DNA of 64,000 nucleotides from Mesorhizobium sp. B4-1-4. Its GTDB lineage: Bacteria > Pseudomonadota > Alphaproteobacteria > Rhizobiales > Rhizobiaceae. Location of the stretch: contig NZ_CP083950.1 in NCBI RefSeq assembly GCF_006439395.2, positions 2,108,001-2,172,000 on the forward strand, in the 5' to 3' direction. The position numbers and the translations under genes are program-made. Below the pieces are notes generated by a model. The model worked only from the letters and a program-made list of their open reading frames with translations. It was not told the DNA's origin and searched no databases. Positions 36,204 to 46,331 of this stretch are shown here, one piece after another; positions within the stretch are counted from its first letter, which is position 1, and each line of letters starts with the position of its first letter.

Positions 36204-37914
36204 AGCAGTGTGTTTCTTTCGCACCGCCCGGATGAGTGACCGCGCCATCGCGGGCAGACCCGACCGTCTGTGCGTATTTCCATATCGCGCCCGACTGATA
36301 GTCAGTCGTGCGCGCCTTCCATGTCTTGGCCCGCGCCGCCAGCTCGGCCTCGGTCAGCGCCACCTCGATCGTGCCGTTCACCGCGTCGATCGAGATCACG
36401 TCGCCATCCCGGATGAGACCGATCGGGCCGCCGACTGCCGCTTCGGGTCCGACATGGCCGATGCAGAAGCCGCGCGTCGCGCCCGAAAAGCGCCCGTCGG
36501 TGATCAGCGCCACCTTGCCGCCCATGCCTTGGCCGTAGAGCGCCGCTGTCGTCGACAGCATCTCGCGCATGCCCGGTCCGCCGCGCGGCCCTTCGTAGCG
36601 GATGACCAGAACCTCGCCTTTCCGGTAGTTGCGATGCGTCACCGCTTCGAAACATTCCTCTTCCGAATCGAAGCAGCGCGCGGGGCCGGAGAATTTCAAC
36701 TCCGTCATACCCGCGACCTTCACGATCGCGCCTTCGGGGGCAAGGTTTCCTTTCAAGCCCACGACACCGCCGGTTTGGGTAATAGGTCTGTTGGCCGGGC
36801 GGACCACATCCTGGTGTTCATTCCAGGCAACGTGCTCCATATTTTCGGCCAAAGTACGGCCAGTGACCGTCAGGCAATCGCCATGCAGATAGCCGTGGTC
36901 GAGCAGCGTCTTCATCAACAGCGGAATGCCGCCGGCCTCGAACATGTCCTTGGCGACATATTTGCCGCCGGGCTTGAGGTCCGCGATATAGGGCGTCTTC
37001 TCGAAGATGCGGGCGACATCGAACAAATCGAACTTTATCCCCGCCTCATGCGCGATCGCCGGCAGATGAAGCGCTGCATTGGTTGAGCCGCCAGTGGCGG
37101 AGACCACGGTCGCTGCGTTCTCCAGCGCCTTCTGCGTGACGATGTCGCGCGGCCGGATGTTTTTCGCGATGAGCTCCATGACCTTTTCGCCGGAAGCGAA
37201 ATTGAAACGATCGCGCATCTCGTAAGGCGCCGGCGCACCGCAGGAATAAGGCAGTGCCAGGCCGATCGCCTCGGCGACGGTGGCCATGGTGTTGGCAGTG
37301 AACTGCGCGCCGCAGGAGCCGGCCGACGGACAGGCCGCCTGCTCGATTTCAAGCAGTTCGGAATCGCTGATCGTACCGACCGAGTGCTGGCCGACCGCCT
37401 CGAACACATCCTGCACGGTGATCTGCCGGCCGCGATAGCTGCCCGGCAGGATCGAACCGCCATAGATGAAGATGGATGGCACGTTGAGACGCACCATGGC
37501 CATCATCATGCCCGGCAGCGACTTGTCACAGCCGGCGAGCCCCACCAGCGCGTCATAGCAATGGCCGCGCATGGTGAGTTCGACTGAATCGGCGATGACC
37601 TCGCGCGACACCAGCGAGGACTTCATGCCCTGGTGGCCCATGGCGATGCCGTCGGTGACCGTAATGGTGCAGAATTCGCGCGGCGTGCCATTGGCGGCGG
37701 CCACGCCCTTCTTGACCACTTGCGCCTGGCGCATCAGCGAGATGTTGCAGGGGGCCGCTTCGTTCCAGCAGGAGGCGACGCCGACCAGCGGCTGCGCGAT
37801 TTCAGCGGCCGACAAGCCCATCGCATAGAGATAGGAGCGGTGCGGCGCACGCGCCGGCCCGACGGTCACATGGCGGCTGGGGAGCTTAGCCTTGGAAATG
37901 CCTCTGGCGTCCAT
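36190..37914 (-). CDS. ilvD: Dihydroxy-acid dehydratase
   Basis: A 574-residue Fe-S enzyme that converts dihydroxy acids to 2-keto acids in valine/isoleucine synthesis. Cluster cysteines appear in [19 protein letters not shown] and [16 protein letters not shown]. The start at 37914 ([13 protein letters not shown]) has AGGAAGAG just upstream; the longer open frame adds twelve unlikely residues. The exoR gene follows with overlap. At 574 residues it belongs to the shorter IlvD/Edd subgroup. Confidence 0.93.
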   Translation of the reverse strand: MDARGISKAKLPSRHVTVGPARAPHRSYLYAMGLSAAEIAQPLVGVASCWNEAAPCNISLMRQAQVVKKGVAAANGTPREFCTITVTDGIAMGHQGMKSSLVSREVIADSVELTMRGHCYDALVGLAGCDKSLPGMMMAMVRLNVPSIFIYGGSILPGSYRGRQITVQDVFEAVGQHSVGTISDSELLEIEQAACPSAGSCGAQFTANTMATVAEAIGLALPYSCGAPAPYEMRDRFNFASGEKVMELIAKNIRPRDIVTQKALENAATVVSATGGSTNAALHLPAIAHEAGIKFDLFDVARIFEKTPYIADLKPGGKYVAKDMFEAGGIPLLMKTLLDHGYLHGDCLTVTGRTLAENMEHVAWNEHQDVVRPANRPITQTGGVVGLKGNLAPEGAIVKVAGMTELKFSGPARCFDSEEECFEAVTHRNYRKGEVLVIRYEGPRGGPGMREMLSTTAALYGQGMGGKVALITDGRFSGATRGFCIGHVGPEAAVGGPIGLIRDGDVISIDAVNGTIEVALTEAELAARAKTWKARTTDYQSGAIWKYAQTVGSARDGAVTHPGGAKETHCYADI

Positions 37915-38245
37915 ACTCTTCCTTGCCGCGGGCGGCGCGGCCTGCCCCATCGCCGAGCCTTTTGGCGCGCGTCCCGAGACAAGATCGAGGTGCGCCGGGT
38001 TTATGGCGGGAAATGGGCAATTTCCTCAGGCGGATTTGTAGCGCAGGGGTTGTTCAGAAAGTGTTGCCAAAACGTCACAATCGCAGGAGCCGACCCCAGT
38101 GCGGCCAATATGCAACGCAGCTTGGATTTCGGGAGCCCTGACGACGTCCGGTCCAACATAAAAGGCGGGCAATGCCCAGCCTTTGATATTCAGTTTCAGA
38201 TGGTTACCACTTGACCTTCAATGAAGTCAAAAGGCTCAGCTAATG
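37915..38245. other. ilvD upstream region, no gene
   Basis: No frame with a convincing start or family match is seen. The region should hold the ilvD-exoR promoter. A terminator for the fadL-like gene follows at 38246. Confidence 0.5.
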
Positions 38246-38275
38246 AAAAAGGCCGGACATTGCCGGCCTTTTTTC
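38246..38275. terminator. Terminator after the fadL-like gene
   Basis: AAGGCCGG and its complement form an 8-bp stem with A-run and T-run on the two sides, so it can act in either direction. It is 18 bases past the fadL-like stop. Confidence 0.85.
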
Positions 38276-38291
38276 TCGACGATCGAAGACG

Positions 38292-39458
38292 TTACCACTT
38301 GATGCTGTAGCCGGTGGATAGGGCGTATCCCCAGTCGCCCTGAACGGAGCGGTTGAAACCATTTCGTGGGTCAGGACTGCCCGGAACGTAACTGTTGTTG
38401 TATTGGGTTTCGGAAACCGAGGCCAGATATACTGCCGCTACACCCAAGCGGAGTTCGCCGCCTAATTTGTCCTTCATCGAAACACCGGTTCCGATTGTAT
38501 AGCTGTCGCCGGTCAGATCCCAACCGGTGCTGACGCCACGGTCATAGGTTGCAAACACGGTTCCTGAGATTTGATCGTTGAACTTGTGACCGATGCCACC
38601 GGTGACCGTCCAGCCGTCGCGCCAGAAATACAGATTCCCACTGTTCAGCGATAGCGCCGGCACGTTCAGCATCAGCGCTTCCGTAACCGACCAATTCGTC
38701 CACTTCACGCTGCCATAGGCGAGCCAGCCCGGAGCGATACCAGTCTGCGCCTTGAACTCGACCGACTGCGGAAAGTTGGCTTGCCCGGTTGCTCCACCAG
38801 GAAGATTCCCTCCCAGCAAGCTTGCCGTGCCGGTGGCATCGATGTCGACACCTGACCGATACATCAATTGCGTGCGGAGCGCGATTTCCGGGATTTCGTA
38901 GGCAATGCCGGCGCGCCAGCCGAAATTGCTGTCATGCAGGCTGACGCCAAGGACCGGTATGTTTGTACCCAAGGGAGCACCGGCTACGAGATTGTAATCG
39001 GTAACTTCATTGTAGACGCCGCCAATAAGCCAGATACGCCCCTTGCTGAGGTCGAATTTCAACCCGCAAGTCGCGCCATATTCATACATGGTGAAGTCTT
39101 CATTCAACTTGCCGAGCGTTCCACTCGAACGCGACCACGTCGCACCGCCACCGAATGATTCCGTAAGAGTACCGGCACAGGAGAGACTGTCCGTCAGCTT
39201 GAATTTAACCGCAGCCGATGGGACCGCGTAGCTGTCGGAATAGTTCTCCCCGACCAGATAGGGATTCATCGGGTTCACCGAATATTTTCTGGTCGGCGCG
39301 ACATAGGTCACGCTGGTGCGCATGTTGAAATTGCCGTCCTCAAAAAGGATGTCGGTATCGGCCGTGCCGCGCGAAAAGCCGCCAGCGTGCGCCGAGCCTG
39401 CCAAAGCCAGCGAAAAGCACCCTACCCCCAGCAGTGCTTTCAGACGCAAATTGTTCAT
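38292..39458 (-). CDS. FadL/OmpP1 family outer membrane transporter
   Basis: A 388-residue outer membrane beta-barrel protein. The signal peptide ends at GSAHAGGFSRG. The mature N-terminus has GGFSRGTADTDILFEDGNFN, and the following strands (RTSVTYVAPTRKY, SVKFKLT-like) fit a FadL barrel, ending in an aromatic-rich strand TGYSIKW. FadL proteins carry long-chain fatty acids or other hydrophobic compounds across the outer membrane; the substrate is unknown here. Confidence 0.85.
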   Translation of the reverse strand: MNNLRLKALLGVGCFSLALAGSAHAGGFSRGTADTDILFEDGNFNMRTSVTYVAPTRKYSVNPMNPYLVGENYSDSYAVPSAAVKFKLTDSLSCAGTLTESFGGGATWSRSSGTLGKLNEDFTMYEYGATCGLKFDLSKGRIWLIGGVYNEVTDYNLVAGAPLGTNIPVLGVSLHDSNFGWRAGIAYEIPEIALRTQLMYRSGVDIDATGTASLLGGNLPGGATGQANFPQSVEFKAQTGIAPGWLAYGSVKWTNWSVTEALMLNVPALSLNSGNLYFWRDGWTVTGGIGHKFNDQISGTVFATYDRGVSTGWDLTGDSYTIGTGVSMKDKLGGELRLGVAAVYLASVSETQYNNSYVPGSPDPRNGFNRSVQGDWGYALSTGYSIKW

Positions 39459-39815
39459 GGATGTCCTCCCCGAATAACTAGTGCGTCAAGCTAGAACCAA
39501 TTCAGGTTAACGCCGCAACAACGAATTCCTGGAGCGTACATGTACATGTTCGCCGAATGCATTTTCGAGAAAGTGCCAGCCCAGACCAGTATGCTGAAAA
39601 CCGGCATCTGGAGCGTCCAACGGACGTTGAAAGGACGAAAAATCAGCCGAAAAGGCCCAAAAACGACGGTTTCAGGGGCTAGGAGCCCCATTGTTACATT
39701 ATGGCAACAATGGGGCTAAAAGTTTCCGTTTACGTCAATTTAACGCAACGAAATGCCTGTTTTCGAGGCAAAACACCTGCTCCGGGGCTTGGCCGAAGCG
39801 TCACGAATCTGCCCT
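39459..39815. other. Intergenic region with hairpin and half LiuR-like motif
   Basis: No gene is supported. It contains a 12-bp inverted repeat (39684-39695 with 39706-39717) and CGTTTACGTCAA at 39727-39738, which equals three quarters of the palindrome at 11573-11588. Confidence 0.5.
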
Positions 39816-42599
39816 TCAACCGGCGTCCCGGACGCGGGTCAGCGCCACCGAAAGCTTGTCCTGCGCGTCGCGATATTCAGCGAGCTTTTCGCGCTCGGCT
39901 TCGACGATCTCGGTCGGCGCGCTGGCGACGAACCGTTCGTTGGACAGCTTCTTGTGCAGGCGCGCGATCTCTTCGGTCACCTTGGCCAGTTCCTTCTGCA
40001 GCCGGCCGGCCTCGGCGGCAAGGTCGATCAGGCTGCCGAGCGGCAGACAGATCGTCGCTTCGTTCAGCACGATCTGCGCCGAGCCCTTGGGCGCGACGTC
40101 AGCCAGCGAGATGTCGCCGACGCGCGCCAGCCGCTTGATCGCCGACTCCTCGCGAACCAGCCGTTCACGCGTCACGCCGTTGGCGCCGACCACGACCAGC
40201 GGCGCTATCGCCCCAGGCGGCACGTTCATCTCCGAACGCACCGAGCGGATGCCCGACACGAGATCGACCAGCCAGTTGATGTCGGCGGCCGCTTCAGCAT
40301 CCTCGAAATCCGGCGACGGCCAGACGGCATGGCAGAGCAGCGAGTCACGTTCCTTGCCCTCGCCCGCCGTCTGCGCCCACAATTCTTCCGTCATGAACGG
40401 CATCATCGGGTGCAGCAGCTTGTATATCTCATCCAGCACGAAGGCGACGCAGGCGCGGCTTTCGGCCTTGGCGGCCTCGTCCGTGCCCATGAACACCGGC
40501 TTCAGCAGTTCCAGATACCAGTCGCAGAACAGGTTCCAGACGAACCGGTAGGCCGCACCGGCCGCCTCGTTGAAGCGGTATGAGGTGATACCGTCAGTGA
40601 TCTCGCGCGCAGCGCGTGTCAGTTCGGTCAGGATCCAGCGGTTGACCGCCAGTTTGGCGTCGTTCAGCCAGAAATCATCATTGCGCGCGACTTCATTCAT
40701 TTCGGCGAAGCGCGTGGCGTTCCACAACTTGGTGCCGAAATTGCGATAGCCGGCGATGCGCGCCGGATCGAGCTTCACGTCGCGGCCTTGCGCCGCCATC
40801 ACCGCCAGCGTGAAGCGCAGCGCGTCCGCCCCATATTCGTCGATCAGATCGAGTGGGTCGATGACGTTGCCTTTCGACTTCGACATCTTCTGCCCGTTCT
40901 TGTCGCGCACCAGCGCATGGACATAGACCGTGTGGAATGGCTCCTCGTCCATGAAATGCAGGCCCATCATCATCATGCGGGCAACCCAGAAGAAGATGAT
41001 GTCGAAGCCGGTGACCAGCACGTCGGTCTGGTAATAGGTCTTCAACTCCGGGGTCTCATCCGGCCAGCCCAGCGTCGAGAATGGCCACAGCGCCGACGAG
41101 AACCAGGTGTCGAGCACATCCTCGTCGCGGGTCAGGATCTCGCCCGGCTGGAAGTTCTCCAGCTTGTCCTCGACCCAGGCCTTCCACGGCCCTTCGAGCG
41201 CCAGATAATATTCGATCGCGGCACTCAGCGCCTCTTCCTCGGACTTCTCGACGAAGACGCGTCCATCCGGCCCGTACCAGGCCGGGATCTGATGCCCCCA
41301 CCACAACTGGCGCGAAATGCACCAGGGCTGAATGTTTTCCATCCAGTCGAAATAAGTCTTCTCCCAGTTCTTCGGCACGAAATTGGTGCGGCCTTCGCGC
41401 ACCGAGGCGATCGCCGGCTTGGCGAGTTCGGCCGCGTTGGCATACCACTGCTCGGTCAGGAACGGCTCGATCGGCACATCGCCGCGGTCGCCATGCGGCA
41501 CGGCGTGGCGATGCGGCTCGACCTTGTCGAGGAAGCCGCCGGCTTCCATCAGCTCGACGATCTTCTTGCGCGCCACGAAACGATCGAGGCCGTCGAGCTC
41601 GTCCCAGACAGCCTGGCGCTCCGGCGTCACATCGAGCCCGGCGAGGAAGTCCTCATTGTCTTTCAGCTTTATGGCAGCCTCGACGGACAGGATGTTAATC
41701 GCCGGCAATTTGTGGCGCCTGCCGACCTCAAAGTCATTGAAATCGTGCGCCGGCGTGATCTTGACCGCGCCAGAGCCTTTTTCAGGATCGGAATATTCAT
41801 CCGCGATCACCGGAATCTTACGACCGACGATCGGCAGGACGAGATTCTTGCCGACCAGATGCCGGAACCGATCGTCCTCGGGATTGACCGCGACCGCCGT
41901 GTCGCCGAGCATCGTCTCGGGGCGCGTCGTCGCAACCGTGATGAAGGTCTTCGAGTGCTCCGGATCGAAGGTGACGCCCTCGATCGGATAGCGGAAGTGC
42001 CAGAGGTTGCCGTTGACCTCCTGCTGCTCGACCTCGAGATCTGAGATCGCCGTCAACAGTTTCGGGTCCCAGTTCACCAGGCGCTTGTCCTTGTAGATAA
42101 GCCCTTCCTTGTAGAGGGTGACGAAGACTTCGAGCACGGCCTTGGACAGGCCTTCATCCATGGTGAAGCGTTCCCTGCTCCAGTCGGCGGAGGCGCCGAG
42201 CCGCTTCAACTGGTTGAAGATCGCGCCGCCGGATTCGGCCTTCCACTCCCACACTTTCTCGATGAACTGCTCACGCGTCAGGTCGCGGCGGTGGATCTGC
42301 TTTTCCATCAGCCGGCGTTCGACCACCATCTGCGTGGCGATGCCGGCATGGTCCATGCCGGGCTGCCACAGCACATTCTTGCCGCGCATGCGCTCGAAGC
42401 GCACGAGGATGTCTTGCAGCGTGTTGTTGAGCGCGTGGCCCATGTGCAGCGATCCGGTGACGTTGGGCGGCGGGATGACGATGGTGAACGCTTCGGCGCC
42501 CTCCTCCGCCCCGGCGCCGGCGCGAAACGCGTCGGCCTCTTCCCACACTTTGGCGATCTTCGGCTCGACGGTTTTTGCGTCATAGGTCTTTTCAAGCAT
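39816..42599 (-). CDS. valS: Valyl-tRNA synthetase
   Basis: A 927-residue class I synthetase with an editing domain. The HIGH-type motif appears as PPPNVTGSLHMGHALN, and KMSKS as GQKMSKSKGNVIDP. The editing domain (about 210-360, TTRPETMLGDTAVAV) and the C-terminal coiled-coil arm (LIDLAAEAGRLQKELAK) are complete. The start at 42599 (MLEKTYDAKTVEPKI) is the family N-terminus. Confidence 0.96.
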   Translation of the reverse strand: MLEKTYDAKTVEPKIAKVWEEADAFRAGAGAEEGAEAFTIVIPPPNVTGSLHMGHALNNTLQDILVRFERMRGKNVLWQPGMDHAGIATQMVVERRLMEKQIHRRDLTREQFIEKVWEWKAESGGAIFNQLKRLGASADWSRERFTMDEGLSKAVLEVFVTLYKEGLIYKDKRLVNWDPKLLTAISDLEVEQQEVNGNLWHFRYPIEGVTFDPEHSKTFITVATTRPETMLGDTAVAVNPEDDRFRHLVGKNLVLPIVGRKIPVIADEYSDPEKGSGAVKITPAHDFNDFEVGRRHKLPAINILSVEAAIKLKDNEDFLAGLDVTPERQAVWDELDGLDRFVARKKIVELMEAGGFLDKVEPHRHAVPHGDRGDVPIEPFLTEQWYANAAELAKPAIASVREGRTNFVPKNWEKTYFDWMENIQPWCISRQLWWGHQIPAWYGPDGRVFVEKSEEEALSAAIEYYLALEGPWKAWVEDKLENFQPGEILTRDEDVLDTWFSSALWPFSTLGWPDETPELKTYYQTDVLVTGFDIIFFWVARMMMMGLHFMDEEPFHTVYVHALVRDKNGQKMSKSKGNVIDPLDLIDEYGADALRFTLAVMAAQGRDVKLDPARIAGYRNFGTKLWNATRFAEMNEVARNDDFWLNDAKLAVNRWILTELTRAAREITDGITSYRFNEAAGAAYRFVWNLFCDWYLELLKPVFMGTDEAAKAESRACVAFVLDEIYKLLHPMMPFMTEELWAQTAGEGKERDSLLCHAVWPSPDFEDAEAAADINWLVDLVSGIRSVRSEMNVPPGAIAPLVVVGANGVTRERLVREESAIKRLARVGDISLADVAPKGSAQIVLNEATICLPLGSLIDLAAEAGRLQKELAKVTEEIARLHKKLSNERFVASAPTEIVEAEREKLAEYRDAQDKLSVALTRVRDAG

Positions 42600-42811
42600 G
42601 GGGGAACGGTCCGCGCTGTCGGGATTTTTGCTGGTTCGGTCTAAATCGGAAGGTCTTGGCCAAGTCAACCGCAAGGGCGGCCTTGGTTCATCACAAGCAG
42701 ATAGGCGCGACCGTGTTCATTTCAACGGAAGGCGCCCGCACATTCATTGTCATGGCCCCCGACGCAAATCTCGTCTGTTTGGCGGCAGGCGCGAGCTGAT
42801 GGCGCGGCAAC

Positions 42812-42840
42812 GAAAAACGCCGCCTCGGGCGGCGGCGTTT
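42812..42840 (-). terminator. Terminator after the popZ-like gene
   Basis: On the minus strand a 9-bp GC-rich stem (AACGCCGCC and complement) is followed by GTTTTTCG. It lies about 30 bases past the stop of the DUF2497 gene. Confidence 0.8.
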
Positions 42841-42869
42841 ACATCGGCGATTGCCCTGGAGCTTACGGC

Positions 42870-43727
42870 CTACTGCGCCCCGCGCGCGACGCGCTCGATC
42901 TCCTCGCGCACCAGCCTCTCGACCAGCGTCGGCAGGTTGTTGTCGAGCCAATCCTGCAGCATCGGCCGCAGCATTTCTTCGGCCATCTCGTCGAATGTCT
43001 TCTTGCTGCGGCTGGCAAAGGCGTCGGACAGCTCGCCAAAGGCCGCGGCAACCTGCCTGCCCGCATGCTCGGAAAGGATTGCCGGACGGGCCGCGGGTGC
43101 TTCATTTGCCGCCGCACGCACCTCGGTAGCGCCCGTGGGAGCACCGCTTGAAGCAGGTTGCTCGAAGGTAGGCTCCGCCACCGGTTCGCTCACCGGCACA
43201 TCGGGCTGGGCAACCGGCTTGCGGATGCCCCTGTCCGGCATCGCTTTGGCCTGCTCGCCAACCGCCGCGATCTCGCGCCGCCAATCGGCAACGATGCCAT
43301 CGCTTGTCGCGCCGGCCTCCGGGGCCGCGTCGGACCTTACGGCAGCCACCGGCTCCGCGGCGATCCTGGCGCTGACCTCGGCAAGCGTCATCGACGTCTT
43401 CACGGGCACGGGATCGACGCGCGACTGCGCTTCCCCCCGTGCGATCACCGGCTCTGGCGACGACGCCTTGACTTCGGCAAGCATGACCGGCTTCCTGACG
43501 TCAGGGGCAGCATGCAGTTCGGCGCGAAACGCATCCATGTCGGCGGCTGGAGCCTCGCCTTGGTCGGCGGCTGGAGCCTCGCCTTGCGCCGGCGCCAAGT
43601 CCTGCCGCAGCTCATCGGCCTCGCCCGGCTGCTTGCGGCCGTTGTCGCTGTCCTCGATGATCCTCCGGATGGAAGCCAATATCTCTTCCATGGAAGGTTC
43701 GCGCTGTGCGCTGCTTGCCGTTGCCAT
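42870..43727 (-). CDS. PopZ-like DUF2497 protein
   Basis: A 285-residue protein. The N-terminal helix PSMEEILASIRRIIEDSD and the C-terminal block FDEMAEEMLRPMLQDWLDNNLPTLVERLV are hallmarks of the DUF2497/PopZ family, which organises the cell pole and anchors chromosome origins in alphaproteobacteria. The middle is an acidic, Pro/Ala-rich disordered region, with an exact QGEAPAAD duplication near its start. The start at 43727 (MATASSAQREPSMEEIL) is chosen since sequence further upstream is not family-like. It lies upstream of valS. Confidence 0.85.
   Translation of the reverse strand: MATASSAQREPSMEEILASIRRIIEDSDNGRKQPGEADELRQDLAPAQGEAPAADQGEAPAADMDAFRAELHAAPDVRKPVMLAEVKASSPEPVIARGEAQSRVDPVPVKTSMTLAEVSARIAAEPVAAVRSDAAPEAGATSDGIVADWRREIAAVGEQAKAMPDRGIRKPVAQPDVPVSEPVAEPTFEQPASSGAPTGATEVRAAANEAPAARPAILSEHAGRQVAAAFGELSDAFASRSKKTFDEMAEEMLRPMLQDWLDNNLPTLVERLVREEIERVARGAQ
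43539..43585. repeat. 24-bp tandem duplication in the popZ-like gene
   Basis: GTCGGCGGCTGGAGCCTCGC begins at 43539 and again at 43563, giving an exact eight-residue repeat in the disordered region. Confidence 0.85.
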
Positions 43728-43941
43728 CGTCACATCCGCCGCCCTTGTGACCTCTGTGGATTTCCGCTCCGGCAAGAGCCGGATTCGAATCATGGCAACA
43801 GCGTACCCGACGGATGGCCGCACGAGAATCCCCAATCTGGGGACATGTGGGATTTCAACAGATTAGAGCACGAAACCGAAGTGGAGCCGGTCCCAGGAAA
43901 GGTTCTGTCAGACATTCCAGGGAAATTAAGGTGGCCGCCCG

Positions 43942-45318
43942 TTAGCGGCCGTCCGGCGTGCGCAGGCCGATCCACTTGTCCTTGACGGCGTTGTAGTGCT
44001 CCTCAGGCTTGTACTTGGTCACCTGCAGGGCAAGGCGCTCGGCCGACAAACGGCCGATTGCCGACAGGATGGCATAGCTTGCCACGACCACGTCATGTTC
44101 GGAATTGGCCTGGTTGATCTTGGCAGTGATGACGGTGGCCTGCGCATTGAGCACGTCGAGTGTCGTGCGCTGGCCGACATTGCGCTCTTCGATGACGCCA
44201 TTCAGCGCCAGCTGCGCGGCATCGATCACCTGCCTGTTGGCGGCGACGCTTTGCTGCGCGGCGGTGTACTGCGACCATGCCGACGCAACGGCCTGGCGCA
44301 CCTGGTCGCGGCTGACGTCAACCTGGATACGCGCTTCGCCGAGCGATTCCTTGTTCTGCCGCACGATCGCCGAGGTCCGCCCGCCCGAATAGATCGGAAT
44401 AGTCAGCGTCGCGCCAATATTGGCCGATGTCGAATTGCCGTTCGTCCCGATGCTCGGATTGCGGTTCAGATAGTCGTCCGAAATGCCTGCGGAGGCGGAA
44501 AGTTGCGGCAACAGTGCTCCCTCTGCCGATTTCACCGAAAACGCAGCCGCGTCGACAAGATGCTGGGTGGCGAGGATGGCCGGATGTTCATTCGACGCGA
44601 TCCCGATCGCTGCCTCGAGGCTCGACGGCAACAGCCTGGACACTGGCGAAGCCGGCTTGAGCTTGCCGGGTTCGTCGCCGACGATCTGATGGTAGGTCGC
44701 GGCGCTTGCCAGGGCTTGTGCGCGGGCAGAGCTGAGCGAGGCCACCGCCGAGGCGCGCGAGGCGTCGGCCTGCGCGACGTCGGTACGGGTGCCCTCGCCG
44801 ACCTCGAAACGCGAGCGCGCAGCGCGCGCCTGCTCGGTCAGGAACTGGAGATTCTGCTGAGTTAGGACCGCAATCTGCCGGTCGCGAATCACGTCCATAT
44901 AGGCCGTGGCCGCATTGAACAGGGTGTTTTCCTCGGTGTTGCGCAGGCTCTCCACCGACGCTTTCACCTGGGATTCGGCGGCCGCCACATTGTTTCTTGT
45001 CTGAAAGCCGTCGAACAGGCTCTGGTTGATCACAATTCCTGCGCTGGCGGACGATGTCTTGCTGGTGAACCCCCTGGCGTGGGTGTTCACATAATTGGCG
45101 TCGGCGGATCCGGTGATGGTCGGGCGCCAGCCGGACTTGGCGATCGCAACGCCCTCGTCGGTGACGCGCACGCCGGCCCGTGAGGCATTCAGCGAGGAAT
45201 TGTATTGATAGGCCTTGGCGAGCGCGCCGGAGATGGTTTCGGCCGAGGCGGCCAGCGGAGACAAAGCGGTCGCGGAAACCAGGACAGCTGCAAGAAGGGT
45301 CTTGGATACAGACGGCAC
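43942..45318 (-). CDS. tolC: TolC-family outer membrane efflux protein
   Basis: A 458-residue outer membrane channel protein with a signal peptide (cleavage near LAASAETIS) and two repeats of long alpha-helical hairpins. It has family segments such as GWRPTITGSADANY, RYEVGEGTRTDVAQA-like (RSRFEVGEGTRTDVAQ), and RQVIDAAQLALNGVIEERNVGQRTTLDVLNAQ split in mid-helix. It forms the exit duct for type I secretion or RND efflux. No inner membrane partner adjoins it, and a Pcm-like gene lies upstream, the usual rhizobial order. Confidence 0.93.
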   Translation of the reverse strand: MPSVSKTLLAAVLVSATALSPLAASAETISGALAKAYQYNSSLNASRAGVRVTDEGVAIAKSGWRPTITGSADANYVNTHARGFTSKTSSASAGIVINQSLFDGFQTRNNVAAAESQVKASVESLRNTEENTLFNAATAYMDVIRDRQIAVLTQQNLQFLTEQARAARSRFEVGEGTRTDVAQADASRASAVASLSSARAQALASAATYHQIVGDEPGKLKPASPVSRLLPSSLEAAIGIASNEHPAILATQHLVDAAAFSVKSAEGALLPQLSASAGISDDYLNRNPSIGTNGNSTSANIGATLTIPIYSGGRTSAIVRQNKESLGEARIQVDVSRDQVRQAVASAWSQYTAAQQSVAANRQVIDAAQLALNGVIEERNVGQRTTLDVLNAQATVITAKINQANSEHDVVVASYAILSAIGRLSAERLALQVTKYKPEEHYNAVKDKWIGLRTPDGR

Positions 45319-45498
45319 GATATATCCCTCATTCGTTTTCCATGGGAACCACGCCGCGCCAGCTTCTCCTTTGAGTAGCCGGAGCAGCGTGTTTGATGCT
45401 CCCTGTCGCTCGGCCCGAAGTGCCCCCAGTTCGGGACCGGCAACGATTGTTCAAATGCAAGCGACCATGACAAAGCCTTTGCTGCAAGGCCAAATCAT

Positions 45499-46167
45499 TC
45501 AGAATTCGAAAGCATGCTCACGTTCGAACCCCGGTAGTGGCTTAATTGCCGCATTAAATGCCCTTCTTCCGGTTACAATCCCCCCAGATTTGAAAAATAG
45601 TCGCGCCACGCCGGAATTGCCCTGTCCCTCCACCGCGACGAGTCGACCACCTTCGGCGAGCTGGTCGAGCAGCGTTGCCGGCACTTTCGCGACGCTGCCG
45701 CCGATGAAAATGACGTCATAGGGTGCCGCGGCGGCATGGCCTTGCGCCAGCGGCCCCTGGACCACGGTCACATTGCCGCAGCCAAGGGGTGACAGTAACG
45801 ATCTGGCGGTTTCGGCCAACGTCGATTCGCTTTCGAGCGCCACGACAGACCTTGCCAGCCGTGACAGGATGGCCGAGGCGTAGCCCGTGCCGCAGCCGAT
45901 ATCGAGCGCCGAATCGGTGGGACTGATCTCGGCCAGTTGCATCAGTTTGGCCAGCGGCGACGGTTCCATGAGGTAGCGAGCGCCATCGGCGCCGTCCGCG
46001 ATGCGGATATCCTCGTCGATATAGGCGAGATCGCGCTGGGGGGCGCCGACGAAAATCTCGCGCGGCACGACAAGCATGGCTTCCAGCAGCGGTGCGCTGG
46101 TGACGTCGGTGGTGCGAACCTGACCGTCGACCATCTTGACCCGACGTTCGGAGAAATCAGCGTTCAT
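45499..46167 (-). CDS. Protein-L-isoaspartate methyltransferase-like protein
   Basis: A 222-residue SAM-dependent methyltransferase of the Pcm family (motif I ALDIGCGTGYASAILSRL). The N-terminus MVDGQVRTTDVTSAPLLEAM matches the rhizobial Pcm-like proteins coded upstream of tolC. The real isoaspartate enzyme is probably the pcm at 18817-19470; this paralogue's substrate is unknown. It is the gene before tolC on the same strand, 180 bases apart. Confidence 0.88.
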   Translation of the reverse strand: MNADFSERRVKMVDGQVRTTDVTSAPLLEAMLVVPREIFVGAPQRDLAYIDEDIRIADGADGARYLMEPSPLAKLMQLAEISPTDSALDIGCGTGYASAILSRLARSVVALESESTLAETARSLLSPLGCGNVTVVQGPLAQGHAAAAPYDVIFIGGSVAKVPATLLDQLAEGGRLVAVEGQGNSGVARLFFKSGGIVTGRRAFNAAIKPLPGFEREHAFEF

Positions 46168-46257
46168 GTTCCAACCAATCCGCTTGCCGCGTCAAAACCG
46201 CGGTTCATTTCGACCGGAACATCAAGCTCCCGCGCTGGCGCGCGGGAGCCCGGGCAT

Positions 46258-46331
46258 TGGAGGCCTCGCCCGGAATCGAACCGGGGTGCAAGGATTTGCA
46301 GTCCTCTGCGTAACCACTCCGCCACGAGGCC
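46258..46331 (-). tRNA. tRNA-Cys (anticodon GCA)
   Basis: A 74-nt tRNA. The acceptor stem GGCCTCG pairs with CGAGGCC, U is the discriminator, and CCA is encoded. The anticodon loop CTGCAAA gives GCA. The T-arm is GGTTCGAATCC. Confidence 0.97.

Noticed and set aside
43862..43915. Copy of the rhizobial palindromic repeat (TAGAGCACGAAACCG...)
   Set aside because: Similarity to the other repeats is weak and the palindrome is poor.
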